Assembly (NCBI RefSeq): GCF_000759855.1
Contig: NZ_JNAI01000003.1
Location: 1-64,000, forward strand
DNA: 64,000 nucleotides
Source: Prochlorococcus marinus str. MIT 9107
Lineage (GTDB): Bacteria; Cyanobacteriota; Cyanobacteriia; PCC-6307; Cyanobiaceae
Reading direction: 5' to 3'
Part shown: positions 50,570 through 60,783 of the stretch, in pieces
Layout of the letters: every line of letters begins with the position of its first letter
How positions within the stretch are numbered: position 1 is the first letter of the stretch
The notes under the pieces: model-generated
What the model was told of the DNA's origin: nothing
Seen by the model: only the letters and a program-made list of their open reading frames with translations
Database searches by the model: none
Made by a program: the position numbers and the translations under genes

Positions 50570-52711
50570 ATGCAAAAACATTTTTTAAAATCTAGAAAGT
50601 TTTTCACAAGTATTGCTTGCTCTCCCTTGATTTTCATATCAAATAATTCAGAACTGGCTGCTAAGTACTTGTTAAGTGATGATGACCAATTAAGCACAAC
50701 GTTTGAAATGAAAGATATTAATAATGGTTTATTTCATGGGGTTGATATTAAACAAGATAGAAACTTCTTTATTGCAGAAAACAAAAAAAATACTAATCAA
50801 GAAAGTGTTCTTATCTCAGAAATAATTATTGAAGGTTGGGAAAATCATCCTGAGGGCAGAAAGCTTGAATTGGCTGCATATGATTCTATGAGTATAAAAC
50901 CAGGAAGTATTGTTGATAATAAGATATTAAGTCAAGATCTTAATTCAATATATGCTAGTGGTTGGTTCTCAGGAGTCAAAATAAAGTCACAAGAAGGGCC
51001 ATTAGGAGTAAGACTAATTGTAAATGTAGTACCTAATCCGATTTTGAAGAAAGTTGAACTTAAACCAATAAACTCTGTAATTACTAATGAATACTTAGAC
51101 AATATTTTTAATAATTTTTATGGTACAACTTTGAACCTAAAAGAATTACAAAATAAAATAGAAATAATAAAAAAGCGTTATGAAAGTGAAGGTTATTCTT
51201 TAGCTAGAATTAGTGGACCTGAAAGAATTTCAGAAAATGGGATAGTAATATTAAAAATTTCTGAAGGTATAATATCTGATATTAAGTTGAGATTTCCAGG
51301 CGCTGATGGCGAATCTATTATCGACGGAAAACCTAGAAAAGGGAAAACAAAAGAGTGGGTTATAAAAAGAGAGTTGAAAACCCAACCCGGTACCATATTT
51401 AATAGAAAAATATTAGAAGCAGATATCAAAAGACTGTATGCAACATCATTATTTGATGATGTCAAGGTATCCCTTGGTCCTGATAATTCAAATCCTGGCC
51501 AGGTCATAATTTTTTTAGATTTGAGCGAGCAAAGAACAGGCTCATTAACTGGAGGTCTTGGTTATAGCAATAGTTCAGGAGTTTTTGCCTCAATTGGTTT
51601 GCAGGAAACAAATGCGTTTGGTAGAGCATGGTCGACAAAGGTCAACCTAAATTTTGGAGAATATTCAACAACCTATAATTTTTCTTTATCTGATCCATGG
51701 ATCAAAGGAGATAAATATAAAACTTCTTTTAGAACAAATATTTTTCTAAGTAGAGATTATCCACAAGAATTTAAAAGTGAAAAGAGTGGAAAGTTATACG
51801 CTGTAGATGATAAAACACCCTCTAGCACAGACACTTTTTCATCAATAGTTTTGCAAAAAACTGGAGGTGGATTTTCTTTTTCAAGGCCTCTTAATGGTGG
51901 AGATCCATTTAAGGTTTCCAAATGGAGAGTTCTTGCAGGTATGAATTTTAAGAAAGTAGAGATGATTGATGGTAGTGGTAACAAAAAACCTTATGCTGAT
52001 AAGACTCCAACTACAACAAGAGAAAATTTAACAGATATTATCTGTATTGGATTCACTCCAAATGAAGGGTCATGCCCAGCAGAAAACACATTATTAAGCT
52101 TTATCGCAACTACATCTAGAAATAATTTGAATAATTCTGTAAACCCAACTTCAGGAAATAAATTAAGCTTGGGTACTGAACAGTTTGTTTCAATAGGAGA
52201 AAACTCTCCAACTTTTAATAGATTGAGAGCCTCATATTCATATTTTATACCAACAAAATTGATCAATTTAACCAAAGGATGCAGGTCTTCTAGTGATGCT
52301 TCTAATGAAGATTGTCTGCAAGCTTTAGGGTTTCAACTTAAGACTGGAACAATTATTGGGGAATTGCCTCCATATGAAGCATATTGTATGGGTGGAACAT
52401 CATCAGTAAGAGGTTGGGGTTCTTGTGAATTAGCTGTAAGTAAAAGTTTTGTTGAGGGTACAGCAGAGTATAGAGTCCCTATTTGGAGAATGATATCAGG
52501 AGCGTTATTCGTTGATGCAGGAAGTGATTTAGGTTCTCAAAAGGATGTTCCTGGAAAACCTGGGAAATTATTGCGAAAATCAGGTTCTGGTTTTTCACTA
52601 GGAGGGGGAGTTGGAGTGAAAACCCCAATTGGTCCACTCAGATTAGATGTTGCTAGTAAGGATCTAAGTGGAGATTGGAGGTATACACTTGGTGTTGGAT
52701 GGAAGTTTTAA
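50570..52711 (+). CDS. bamA: BamA/Omp85-family outer membrane assembly protein
   Basis: 713 residues. A short signal-like N-terminus is followed by POTRA repeats (starting SVLISEIIIEGWENHPEGRK; second and third near 165 and 235) and a C-terminal 16-strand barrel from about residue 325, ending in the C-terminal beta signal YTLGVGWKF. The barrel contains GLQETNAFGRAWSTKVNLNF and YCMGGTSSVRGWGSCEL (the VRGF/Y-type lid motif as VRGW). It inserts outer membrane proteins. lpxC follows without a gap, so envelope biogenesis genes share an operon. Confidence 0.93.
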   Translation: MQKHFLKSRKFFTSIACSPLIFISNNSELAAKYLLSDDDQLSTTFEMKDINNGLFHGVDIKQDRNFFIAENKKNTNQESVLISEIIIEGWENHPEGRKLELAAYDSMSIKPGSIVDNKILSQDLNSIYASGWFSGVKIKSQEGPLGVRLIVNVVPNPILKKVELKPINSVITNEYLDNIFNNFYGTTLNLKELQNKIEIIKKRYESEGYSLARISGPERISENGIVILKISEGIISDIKLRFPGADGESIIDGKPRKGKTKEWVIKRELKTQPGTIFNRKILEADIKRLYATSLFDDVKVSLGPDNSNPGQVIIFLDLSEQRTGSLTGGLGYSNSSGVFASIGLQETNAFGRAWSTKVNLNFGEYSTTYNFSLSDPWIKGDKYKTSFRTNIFLSRDYPQEFKSEKSGKLYAVDDKTPSSTDTFSSIVLQKTGGGFSFSRPLNGGDPFKVSKWRVLAGMNFKKVEMIDGSGNKKPYADKTPTTTRENLTDIICIGFTPNEGSCPAENTLLSFIATTSRNNLNNSVNPTSGNKLSLGTEQFVSIGENSPTFNRLRASYSYFIPTKLINLTKGCRSSSDASNEDCLQALGFQLKTGTIIGELPPYEAYCMGGTSSVRGWGSCELAVSKSFVEGTAEYRVPIWRMISGALFVDAGSDLGSQKDVPGKPGKLLRKSGSGFSLGGGVGVKTPIGPLRLDVASKDLSGDWRYTLGVGWKF

Positions 52712-53560
52712 GTGTTTTCTTGGCCAACTAATTATGATTCTTGTTATACCTTGGCTGGTGTTATCTCCAGAGAAGGTGTAGGCCTTCATAGTGGAGAAAA
52801 AACGAGAGTTTCAATCTCACCTTATGATAAAGAAGGATATTATGTTTCTTTTAGGGAAAATCCTAAAGAGATTTTTAAGTTAACTCAAGATTTAATTGGA
52901 AGCACGATGCTTTGTACGGCAGTTAAATTAGGAGGGAGAAATTTATATACTATTGAACATTTATTATCTTCAATGGCAGGTTGCGGTTTAAGTTATATAC
53001 ATATTGAGGTTGATGGCAAAGAGATCCCGCTTTTAGACGGATCGGCAATACAGTGGGTAAGGTCTTTTGAAGAAGTAGGGATAAAAAAGGTGCTTAAACC
53101 AGATAATTTTTTTCGAGAGATCAACAAATCAATAATCTTAAATAAAGAAGGCTCAGTTATTGCCGCAACACCCTCTGAAAAGACTGAAATTATATCCACC
53201 ATAAGTTTTTCCTATAAAGCAATTGGAAATCAAACTTTTGTTATAGATTTAAATCCAAAAACTTTCGTTGAAATGATTGCTCCAGCAAGAACATTTGGTT
53301 TTAAGGATCAATTTCAAGAATTAAGTGAACTTGGATTAATTAAAGGCGGAAATTTAGAAAATGCCCTTGTTTGTGACGGTGATGGATGGGTTAATCCACC
53401 ATTAAGATTTGATAATGAACCAATAAGACATAAAATTTTAGACCTAATTGGGGACTTGGCTTTGGTAGGGTTACCTAAGGCACAAATTTTAGTTTATAAA
53501 GGATCACATTCTTTAAACGCTTTGTTAGCCTCATCGCTTAAAAATCAACTTTATCTTTAA
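52712..53560 (+). CDS. lpxC: UDP-3-O-acyl-N-acetylglucosamine deacetylase
   Basis: 282 residues, GTG start immediately after the bamA stop. TIEHLLSSMAGCGLSYIHIE contains a zinc His; NEPIRHKILDLIGDLAL has the second His and Asp; HSLNALLASSL closes the active site. LpxC catalyses the committed step of lipid A synthesis. Its presence shows this organism makes lipid A-like lipopolysaccharide. Confidence 0.95.
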   Translation: MFSWPTNYDSCYTLAGVISREGVGLHSGEKTRVSISPYDKEGYYVSFRENPKEIFKLTQDLIGSTMLCTAVKLGGRNLYTIEHLLSSMAGCGLSYIHIEVDGKEIPLLDGSAIQWVRSFEEVGIKKVLKPDNFFREINKSIILNKEGSVIAATPSEKTEIISTISFSYKAIGNQTFVIDLNPKTFVEMIAPARTFGFKDQFQELSELGLIKGGNLENALVCDGDGWVNPPLRFDNEPIRHKILDLIGDLALVGLPKAQILVYKGSHSLNALLASSLKNQLYL

Positions 53561-53566
53561 ATAGTT

Positions 53567-54025
53567 TTGGAAAAGAAATTATCCAGTGAAAATAATCAAA
53601 TCTCCTCTGAGAAAATACTAGGTTTATTACCTCACAGATATCCTTTTGCTCTTGTGGATAAAGTTATAGAAAATATCCCTGGGGAGAGGGCTGTCGCAGT
53701 AAAAAATGTGACTATAAATGAGCCTCAATTTCAAGGACACTTTCCTGAAAGACCCTTAATGCCTGGAGTTCTTATTGTTGAATCAATGGCTCAAGTTGGG
53801 GGAATAATAGTTACGCAAATGCCCGATCTCCCTAAAGGACTTTTCGTTTTTGCGGGAATCAATAATGTTAAATTTAGAAAACCTGTTGTACCTGGAGATC
53901 AATTGATAATTACTTGCGAATTACTCAGTATTAAAAGACAAAGATTTGGAAAGGTTAAAGGAGAGGCACATGTTGATGGGAATTTAGTTTGTGCTGGAGA
54001 ATTAATGTTCTCATTAGTTGATTAA
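53567..54025 (+). CDS. fabZ: 3-hydroxyacyl-ACP dehydratase FabZ
   Basis: 152 residues from [16 protein letters not shown] carries the catalytic His and [20 protein letters not shown] the catalytic Glu in the hot-dog helix. FabZ dehydrates 3-hydroxyacyl-ACP, and competes with LpxA for 3-hydroxyacyl-ACP, hence the common lpxC-fabZ-lpxA grouping. 6 bases separate it from lpxC. Confidence 0.96.
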   Translation: MEKKLSSENNQISSEKILGLLPHRYPFALVDKVIENIPGERAVAVKNVTINEPQFQGHFPERPLMPGVLIVESMAQVGGIIVTQMPDLPKGLFVFAGINNVKFRKPVVPGDQLIITCELLSIKRQRFGKVKGEAHVDGNLVCAGELMFSLVD

Positions 54026-54029
54026 GTAT

Positions 54030-54869
54030 ATGGAGAATAAAAATATTGAACTAATGTCAAATTTCGGGAGTGTAAAAGTCCACCCAGATGCTTTTGTTGA
54101 TCCAAGTGCCGAATTACATGATGGGGTTATTATCTCTCAAGGAGCTATCGTTGGTCCTAATGTAACAATTGGGAAAGGGACTAAAATAGGACCAAATGCT
54201 GTTATTTCTGGCAGAACTAAAATTGGTAACAATAATAAAGTTTTCCCAAATGTTTTTATAGGGCTGGATCCCCAAGATCTTAAATATGAAGGGGCGCCTA
54301 CTGAAGTAATTATTGGAGATAATAATACTTTTAGAGAATGTGTAACTATAAATAAGGCAACTTATGAAGGAGAAAAAACTATTATTGGTAATAATAATTT
54401 GCTAATGGCCTATACTCACATAGGCCATAATTGTGAACTTGGAAATAGGATAGTTTTATCAAATAGTGTGCAAGTTGCAGGCCATGTAAAGGTTGAAGAT
54501 AAAGCTATTATTGGAGGCTGTTTAGGTGTGCATCAATTTGTACATATTGGATATTTAGCGATGATTGGAGGGATGACTAGAGTAGACAGAGATGTACCTC
54601 CTTTTTGTTTAGCTGAAGGACATCCAGGAAGATTGAGAGGTTTAAATAGAATTGGAATCAAAAGGAGTGGTTTGATGGAAAATAAGGATTTTGATTTAAA
54701 AAATTTGCAAAGTACCTGGAATCTTCTGTTTAAATCTAAGGATGCAATTTCAAATTCATTAGAAAAAGCATTAAAAGGAGAATTAGATCTTTCATCTTCA
54801 AAATTATGTAGTTTTTTAAAAGATTCAATATCAAAAGAAAGACGCGGCCCAATGCCTCTAGCAAATTAA
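54030..54869 (+). CDS. lpxA: UDP-N-acetylglucosamine O-acyltransferase
   Basis: 279 residues from the ATG at 54030; a TTG at 54018 would overlap fabZ. Left-handed beta-helix hexapeptides dominate residues 20-180, with the catalytic His in MAYTHIGHNCELG and GGMTRVDRDVPPF as the family end of the helix. LpxA transfers a 3-hydroxyacyl chain to UDP-GlcNAc. Extra N-terminal residues make it slightly longer than E. coli LpxA (262). Confidence 0.95.
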   Translation: MENKNIELMSNFGSVKVHPDAFVDPSAELHDGVIISQGAIVGPNVTIGKGTKIGPNAVISGRTKIGNNNKVFPNVFIGLDPQDLKYEGAPTEVIIGDNNTFRECVTINKATYEGEKTIIGNNNLLMAYTHIGHNCELGNRIVLSNSVQVAGHVKVEDKAIIGGCLGVHQFVHIGYLAMIGGMTRVDRDVPPFCLAEGHPGRLRGLNRIGIKRSGLMENKDFDLKNLQSTWNLLFKSKDAISNSLEKALKGELDLSSSKLCSFLKDSISKERRGPMPLAN

Positions 54870-56047
54870 TGAATAAAAAGATATTTATCAGTACCGGAGA
54901 AGTCTCTGGAGATTTACATGGGAGTTTGTTGTCAAAAGCATTATTTGATGAAGCTAGAAAATACTCAATTAACTTAGAGATATATGGACTAGGCGGCCAG
55001 AAGATGAAGAATGAAGGAGTGCAAATTTTTCAAGATACAACATCCATAAGTTCAATAGGGATATGGGAGGCTTTACCACTAATTATTCCAATAATGAAAG
55101 TTCAGAAAAAATTTTATAAGTTCATAAAGAAATATCGGCCAAATTGCTTAATATTGATCGACTATATGGGCCCCAATATTAAAATTGGTACAAAATTAAA
55201 AAAATTGAGAAATAATATTCCTATTTATTATTACATTGCTCCTCAAGAATGGGCTTGGAGAGTTGGTAATAATAGCACTACAAATTTAATAAATTTTTCA
55301 GATAAAATTTTTGCGATTTTTAAGCAGGAAGCAATTTTTTATAAAAGAAGAGGTGGAAATGTATTTTGGATTGGACATCCAATGATTGATTTGACTAAAA
55401 ACCTACCCTCGAAGAAAGATTCGAGAATAATATTAAAACTTCGAGCAAATCAGAATATCTTACTTTTAATGCCTGCATCAAGATCCCAAGAGTTAAGATA
55501 TATATTACCTACCTTCTTAAAAACTGCAAAAAAACTACAATTAAGATATCCAAGTCTTGTTGTTTATATTCCCTCCTGTAGGAAAGTTTTTGATAAAAAA
55601 TTTAGAAAGGGTCTAGAAAAATATGGAATCCAAGGTAAGGTTATTTCTCAACAAGATGATTCTGAATTGATGCCTTATATTTATTCATTATCAAAATTAG
55701 CTTTATGCAAATCAGGAACAGTTAATATGGAATTGGCATTACATGGAATACCTCAGATTGTTGGATATAGAGTGAGTAGGGTTACTGCTTTTATTGCAAA
55801 AAAAATTCTTAATTTTAAGGTAAAGTTTATTTCTCCTGTGAATCTTTTATTAAAGAAATTAATCATACCTGAGTTTGTACAGCAAAATTTTAATGAAAAG
55901 AAAATTTTTAATAAAGCTTGCAGACTTCTCAATACGACATCAGAAAAAGCAAAAGTCAAAAAAGGTTATGCTCTTTTAAAAAAAGAATTAGGGGAGGAAG
56001 GAGTAGTTGAGAGGGCAGCTAAAGAAATTATTAATTCTATAATTTGA
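54869..56047 (+). CDS. lpxB: Lipid-A-disaccharide synthase
   Basis: 392 residues. FISTGEVSGDLHGSLLSKAL and LLMPASRSQELRYILPTFLK are LpxB signatures; YIAPQEWAWRVGN and CKSGTVNMELALHGIPQIVG follow in order. LpxB is a GT-B glycosyltransferase that joins UDP-2,3-diacylglucosamine to lipid X. The start overlaps the lpxA stop by one base (TAATG). Confidence 0.95.
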   Translation: MNKKIFISTGEVSGDLHGSLLSKALFDEARKYSINLEIYGLGGQKMKNEGVQIFQDTTSISSIGIWEALPLIIPIMKVQKKFYKFIKKYRPNCLILIDYMGPNIKIGTKLKKLRNNIPIYYYIAPQEWAWRVGNNSTTNLINFSDKIFAIFKQEAIFYKRRGGNVFWIGHPMIDLTKNLPSKKDSRIILKLRANQNILLLMPASRSQELRYILPTFLKTAKKLQLRYPSLVVYIPSCRKVFDKKFRKGLEKYGIQGKVISQQDDSELMPYIYSLSKLALCKSGTVNMELALHGIPQIVGYRVSRVTAFIAKKILNFKVKFISPVNLLLKKLIIPEFVQQNFNEKKIFNKACRLLNTTSEKAKVKKGYALLKKELGEEGVVERAAKEIINSII

Positions 56048-56063
56048 ACTTTATAATAAAAAA

Positions 56064-56666
56064 ATGAAATATTTTTTACCTCTATTAATTGTTTTTTCAA
56101 TATTAATAAACCCTTTAAATACTCTTGCAGAAGAATTAATTCTTGGAGGAGGTTGTTTCTGGTGTTTAGAGCATGACTTAGAGTCCCTAGAAGGTATAAA
56201 TTATGTACAAAGTGGATATTCAGGAGGAAATTTACAAAATCCTACCTACGAAAATCATGATGGGCATCAGGAAGTAGTTCTTGTTAATTATGACTCTAAA
56301 TTGGTAACTTTACCTGATATACTCAGGCTATACTTGAGAAATATTGATCCTCTAGACGGTAAGGGTCAATTTTGTGATCGTGGAGATTCTTACAGGCCAG
56401 TTATCTTTTTCAAAGATTCAATGGAGCAAAGTGATGCAAAAAATGCACTTATTTCGGCCTCTAATGAATTGAGAGTGCCATTGGAAAGAATATCTGTAGA
56501 ACTAAAATCTAAAGATCAATTTTGGTTAGCTGAAGAATATCATCAGAATTTTGCTGAGAGAAATGAATTAAAATATAAGTTTTACAGATTCTCATGTGGG
56601 AGAGATCAGAAATTGGATAAGTTATGGAGGGATAACGCCAGATCTACCAATCTTTGGTCTGAATGA
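56064..56666 (+). CDS. msrA: Peptide methionine sulfoxide reductase A, exported form
   Basis: 200 residues. LILGGGCFWCLEHDL holds the catalytic Cys in GCFWC; YSGGNLQNPTYEN and AEEYHQNF are the other MsrA blocks. An N-terminal signal peptide (MKYFLPLLIVFSILINPLNT then LAEE) is clear, so this MsrA should act in the periplasm or thylakoid lumen rather than the cytoplasm. It repairs oxidised methionine. 16 bases follow lpxB, possibly sharing its transcript. Confidence 0.92.
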   Translation: MKYFLPLLIVFSILINPLNTLAEELILGGGCFWCLEHDLESLEGINYVQSGYSGGNLQNPTYENHDGHQEVVLVNYDSKLVTLPDILRLYLRNIDPLDGKGQFCDRGDSYRPVIFFKDSMEQSDAKNALISASNELRVPLERISVELKSKDQFWLAEEYHQNFAERNELKYKFYRFSCGRDQKLDKLWRDNARSTNLWSE

Positions 56667-56674
56667 TTCCAAAT

Positions 56675-58147
56675 TTATTTATTTTTAATCCATTGAACTA
56701 GAGTTTTAACTCCAAAACCAGTTGCGCCTGAAGGATTAATCCCATTATTTTTATCAGTCCAACAAGTGCCAGCTATATCAATATGAGCCCATTTTATCTC
56801 TTTATCAAAGAATTCCTCTAAAAATAAAGCAGCAGTTATTGAACCACCTGCTCTGGGCCCTGTATTTTTCATGTCTGCTATATGAGACTTTAAACCTTCT
56901 TTATAGGATTTCTGTAAAGGCATTTGCCATAATTCTTCTCCAGCCTGAGTTGATGCAGTTTTTAGATCATCTGCTAGATCATCATTATTACTCCAGAATC
57001 CAGCTACATCATTCCCTAATGCAATAACAATTGCTCCTGTTAACGTAGCAAGATCTATAATTGAATCCGGTTTTAAATTTGATGCGTAAGTTAAAGCATC
57101 AGCCAATGTAAGCCTTCCCTCTGCATCAGTATTATTTATTTCAATTGTCTTACCATTTGATGCTTTAACTACGTCTCCTGGATGAACTGCAGATCCATTT
57201 ATCATGTTTTCGCAAGCTGCCACAATAAAATGTATTTCTAATCCCTTTGGTTTTATAGCTCCAAGTGCTTTTGCCGCTCCTAAAACTGCTGCGCTGCCGC
57301 CCATGTCATATTTCATCATCTCAATTTGAGATGCTCCTACCTTCAGATTGTATCCTCCAGAATCAAAGGTTAAACCCTTCCCAACAAGAGCTATCTTTTC
57401 TTTAATAGGTCCATCTGCCTTTAAAGTAAGGTGTATAAATTTAGGTTTTAGATCAGAACCTTTTGCTACAGCTAAATATGCACCCATTCCTAAATCTTCA
57501 CATTCTTTCGCATCTAAAATTTTTACTTCTAAATCATGTTCTTTTCCTATTTTGGAAGCTATTATAGACATTTCTTGGGGCGTAAGACTATTTGGAGGGG
57601 CCGCTACAAGTCTTCTGGCTAGTTCTACACCTTCACATATGTTTTCGGTCTCTTCAAAGCTAATATTCTTAAATTTATTTAAATTCAAAAACTCTATTTC
57701 ATTAAGAACATTCTTTTCATCTTTTTTCTTATTGAATCTATTGTCCTTGTAAGCTGATAATCTTGCTGACTCAGCTAGATTATGTATTTCTAGTTTTGAA
57801 TTTATTAATTCCCATGGCAACAAGATGCTTATTTTATCATTTTTATCAACAAGCTTTCTTACTAGATCTCCTAAGGAGTTTTTAATGAGGCCTTTATTCA
57901 GGTCTCCTGATTTGCCAAGGCCTATTATTATTAAAGTTTCTAATTTCTGATCTAAAAATTCAAAATCTAAAATTTCCCCTTTTTCTCCTTTAAATTTTTT
58001 TTTGGTAATTTTTTTTAGTAGTAACTGTGGGTCAAGCACGAATTTTATCTTTTCTACTTGGATTTCGATGTCTTCCTCTACAACTCCAAATATTAATGAA
58101 TTACCATGCCAGTCATTTAGATCGTTTTGGAAAGTGGAAAATTGCAT
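56675..58147 (-). CDS. pepA: Leucyl (cytosol) aminopeptidase
   Basis: 490 residues. The C-terminal catalytic domain has [14 protein letters not shown] and [17 protein letters not shown], the dizinc M17 signature. The N-terminal 170 residues form the less conserved hexamer domain. M17 peptidases remove N-terminal Leu and other residues in protein turnover. Near full length for the family (about 500). Confidence 0.95.
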   Translation of the reverse strand: MQFSTFQNDLNDWHGNSLIFGVVEEDIEIQVEKIKFVLDPQLLLKKITKKKFKGEKGEILDFEFLDQKLETLIIIGLGKSGDLNKGLIKNSLGDLVRKLVDKNDKISILLPWELINSKLEIHNLAESARLSAYKDNRFNKKKDEKNVLNEIEFLNLNKFKNISFEETENICEGVELARRLVAAPPNSLTPQEMSIIASKIGKEHDLEVKILDAKECEDLGMGAYLAVAKGSDLKPKFIHLTLKADGPIKEKIALVGKGLTFDSGGYNLKVGASQIEMMKYDMGGSAAVLGAAKALGAIKPKGLEIHFIVAACENMINGSAVHPGDVVKASNGKTIEINNTDAEGRLTLADALTYASNLKPDSIIDLATLTGAIVIALGNDVAGFWSNNDDLADDLKTASTQAGEELWQMPLQKSYKEGLKSHIADMKNTGPRAGGSITAALFLEEFFDKEIKWAHIDIAGTCWTDKNNGINPSGATGFGVKTLVQWIKNK

Positions 58148-58171
58148 TGTTGAAATGGATTTAATTAACTT

Positions 58172-58783
58172 TTAGTTATTTGTGAAAGTAGTTGTCCACC
58201 TATCTCGGGTTTCTTTATTAAAAGGCGGCAACCATAAATATATCAGTTGCTGTTCTAATTTACGTCTTAATTTTACTTCTTTGGGTACATCTAGGTAGAA
58301 ACGTATATCTTGGTGACTTGAGAGATTGTTATCAGCTAGGGCTTCTTTATAGTTAGTGAGGTAATTTTTACAGTCATGCTCTCCCTTCCATCTTTTATTA
58401 GCTGAATTTGTTTCTCCTATATAGAGTATTATTTTAGAATTTATCATTGTGTCAATTACAAAGTACATAGCTGGACCATTGTGTATATGTTGATTCGTTC
58501 TCCAGAAGTTCAATGATAAAGGCTGCAGAGAAAACGGATCAATTTTTTTTTCATAAGAAATTTTTTTAATAGGAAGAATTGTTTGTTGCATATTTTTATT
58601 TTGACTATCTTCCGAAATTTTGAGTTGGTGATTATGTATTTTTTTTCTCCATTCAGTTAAGGTCTCACCTTCTATTTTTAGATTATTTGTGTGTTGAAAA
58701 TTAATTGATGTATTTGTATTTGAACCAAATAATTCAAATTGTCTATTTTGGTTTGAAATATTATTTATGTTGAAGTTTTCCAA
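58172..58783 (-). CDS. GIY-YIG-like domain protein
   Basis: 203 residues. An Asn/Gln-rich N-terminal part of 100 residues is low-complexity. The C-terminal half has PAMYFVIDTMINSKIILYIG and ETNSANKRWKGEHDC, matching GIY-YIG nuclease strands and the catalytic Arg region; RRKLEQQLIYLWLPPFNKET supplies a Glu. These proteins are conserved in marine cyanobacteria without a known role. A DNA or RNA end-processing job is inferred, not shown. Confidence 0.7.
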   Translation of the reverse strand: MENFNINNISNQNRQFELFGSNTNTSINFQHTNNLKIEGETLTEWRKKIHNHQLKISEDSQNKNMQQTILPIKKISYEKKIDPFSLQPLSLNFWRTNQHIHNGPAMYFVIDTMINSKIILYIGETNSANKRWKGEHDCKNYLTNYKEALADNNLSSHQDIRFYLDVPKEVKLRRKLEQQLIYLWLPPFNKETRDRWTTTFTNN

Positions 58784-59194
58784 AAATTCTGATTCATGTT
58801 TTCTAAATTTAATTCTGAATAAATATAAATCAGAGAATTATTTATAAACTTAAATTTTATTAATGCTTTAATAAATTTTTAAGATGATTTCGTTCTTTTA
58901 AATAATCTTTTGTCCTCGCGAAGTTAAACAATATAAATGGGATTTTATGAGTCTAAAAAAACTTATAAATTAATCTTTTTGTTTAAAAAATTTAGGTAGT
59001 ACTTTCTACCTTTCAATTCTTGTTAATATAGATTAGTTTAGGATGACATAAGTTTAACTTCAATCCAAACCATATGGTGTCAAGGTGTGCAAAACATCAA
59101 AAGTTTCACCGTTGCAACAACTTATTTAAAACATGCAAATCAGGCAAGTCAGTTGTAATTTTGTTACTCAGAGATTAGAGGGAGGAACATAATC
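58784..59194. other. Intergenic stretch, no gene seen
   Basis: About 410 bases upstream of the DUF1825 gene. A weak hairpin GGTAG-TACTTT-CTACC sits at 58995-59010. A strong ribosome binding site (GAGGGAGGAAC) lies just before 59195. No supported reading frame or RNA gene. Confidence 0.5.
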
Positions 59195-59518
59195 ATGGGA
59201 TTCTTCGAGTCAGACATCGTACAAGAAGAAGCTAAAAAGCTTTTTACTGATTACCAAGAACTTATGAAGCTTGGTTCTGATTATGGCAAATTTGATAGAG
59301 AAGGGAAAAAAATGTTTATAAAAAAAATGGAATCTCTCATGGATCGTTATAAGGTTTTTATGAAGAGATTTGAATTGTCTGAGGATTTTCAAGCAAAAAT
59401 GACAGTAGAGCAATTAAAGACGCAGTTAAGCCAATTTGGTATTACGCCTGATCAGATGTTTGATCAGATGAATAAAACCTTAATTAGAATGAAGGATGAA
59501 CTCGATAAAACTTCTTAA
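59195..59518 (+). CDS. DUF1825 family protein
   Basis: 107 residues. MGFFESDIVQEEAKKLFTDY and YQELMKLGSDYGKFDREGKK are the conserved opening, and the C-terminal coiled segment (MFDQMNKTLIRMKDELDK) closes the domain. DUF1825 is a small all-helical family restricted to cyanobacteria and algae, function unknown. An excellent ribosome binding site implies high expression. 19 bases before tyrS. Confidence 0.85.
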   Translation: MGFFESDIVQEEAKKLFTDYQELMKLGSDYGKFDREGKKMFIKKMESLMDRYKVFMKRFELSEDFQAKMTVEQLKTQLSQFGITPDQMFDQMNKTLIRMKDELDKTS

Positions 59519-59537
59519 AGTTTACAATTAAAGCTTC

Positions 59538-60776
59538 ATGTCCGATAAATTAATATTGCCAAAATGGATTTCGAGAGGAATCGAAGAATACTTTCCAATT
59601 AAGGGTACAAATCAAACTTTTGCAGAGATAATCGATGATGCCGAAAAAAACAATAGAAAATTAAGGATTAAACTCGGAATCGATCCGACTGGAACCGATA
59701 TTCACCTCGGGCACAGTATATTGTTTAAAAAACTTAGGGCATTTCAAGATAACGGACATATTGCAGTTTTAATTATTGGCGATTTTACTGCTCAAATAGG
59801 AGACCCAACTGGAAAAAATAAAACAAGAGTTCAGTTATCTGAAAAACAGGTTAAGGAAAATGCAAAAACATACTTAACCCAACTAGGGATGGGGAAACCA
59901 TCTAATGAATCTATTTTAGATTTTGATTCAAAAGATAGAATTGAAATTAGATATAACAGTGAGTGGTTAAAAGAATTAAATCTTAATTCGATAATTGAAT
60001 TGATGGGGAGTGCAACGGTTAGTCAAATGCTAGCTAAGGAGGACTTTAATAAAAGGTATAATGCACAAGTTCCAATTGCTTTGCATGAATTTTTATATCC
60101 ACTATTACAAGGTTTTGATTCGGTAGCAGTTCAATCAGATATCGAGCTTGGTGGCACAGATCAGAAATTTAATATTGCAATAGGTAGGGATCTTCAAAGG
60201 CATTTTAAACAAAAACCTCAATACGGCATTCTGTTACCAATTTTGACAGGTTTAGATGGAATTAAGAAGATGAGTAAATCTGAATTTAATACTGTAGGTT
60301 TGAGCGAAGATTCTCTTTCAATGTATTCAAAATTAGAAAAAGTTCCTGATAATATAATTCCTACATATTTTGAATTACTTACAGAATTAGATTTAAATAT
60401 TCTCAAGGACGAAAATCCTCGCGAGTTGCAGAGAAGAATGGCTTTGGAGGTTACTTCTTTATTCCACGGCGCTGAAGAAGCATTAAAAGCACAATCAAAC
60501 TGCGAGAAATTGTTTCTTGGACATAAAGAGAAAGTTGGAGACATCCCAGAGATTTCATTAAAAGAAATAGTTTTCCCCGTTAAATTTTTTTACTTACTGA
60601 GTGCTTTAGAGTTATTTAAATCTAGCAGTGAATCCAAAAGATCTATTAAAGGTGGCGGTGTAAAGATTGATAGCCAGAAAGTAATCAACCCTGATCTAGT
60701 TTTTGACTCTAAAAAAGATTTAGAGGGTAAAATTTTGCAAATTGGAAAAAAAATAATTAAGAGGTTTGAAAACTAA
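59538..60776 (+). CDS. tyrS: Tyrosyl-tRNA synthetase
   Basis: 412 residues. Class Ic motifs: HLGHS (HIGH) and KKMSKSEFN (KMSKS). [17 protein letters not shown] and [15 protein letters not shown] form the ATP and tyrosine pockets. A C-terminal S4-like tail contacts the tRNA. Overlaps the TTG alternative start of pyrF. Confidence 0.96.
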   Translation: MSDKLILPKWISRGIEEYFPIKGTNQTFAEIIDDAEKNNRKLRIKLGIDPTGTDIHLGHSILFKKLRAFQDNGHIAVLIIGDFTAQIGDPTGKNKTRVQLSEKQVKENAKTYLTQLGMGKPSNESILDFDSKDRIEIRYNSEWLKELNLNSIIELMGSATVSQMLAKEDFNKRYNAQVPIALHEFLYPLLQGFDSVAVQSDIELGGTDQKFNIAIGRDLQRHFKQKPQYGILLPILTGLDGIKKMSKSEFNTVGLSEDSLSMYSKLEKVPDNIIPTYFELLTELDLNILKDENPRELQRRMALEVTSLFHGAEEALKAQSNCEKLFLGHKEKVGDIPEISLKEIVFPVKFFYLLSALELFKSSSESKRSIKGGGVKIDSQKVINPDLVFDSKKDLEGKILQIGKKIIKRFEN

Positions 60777-60783
60777 TAAAGAA

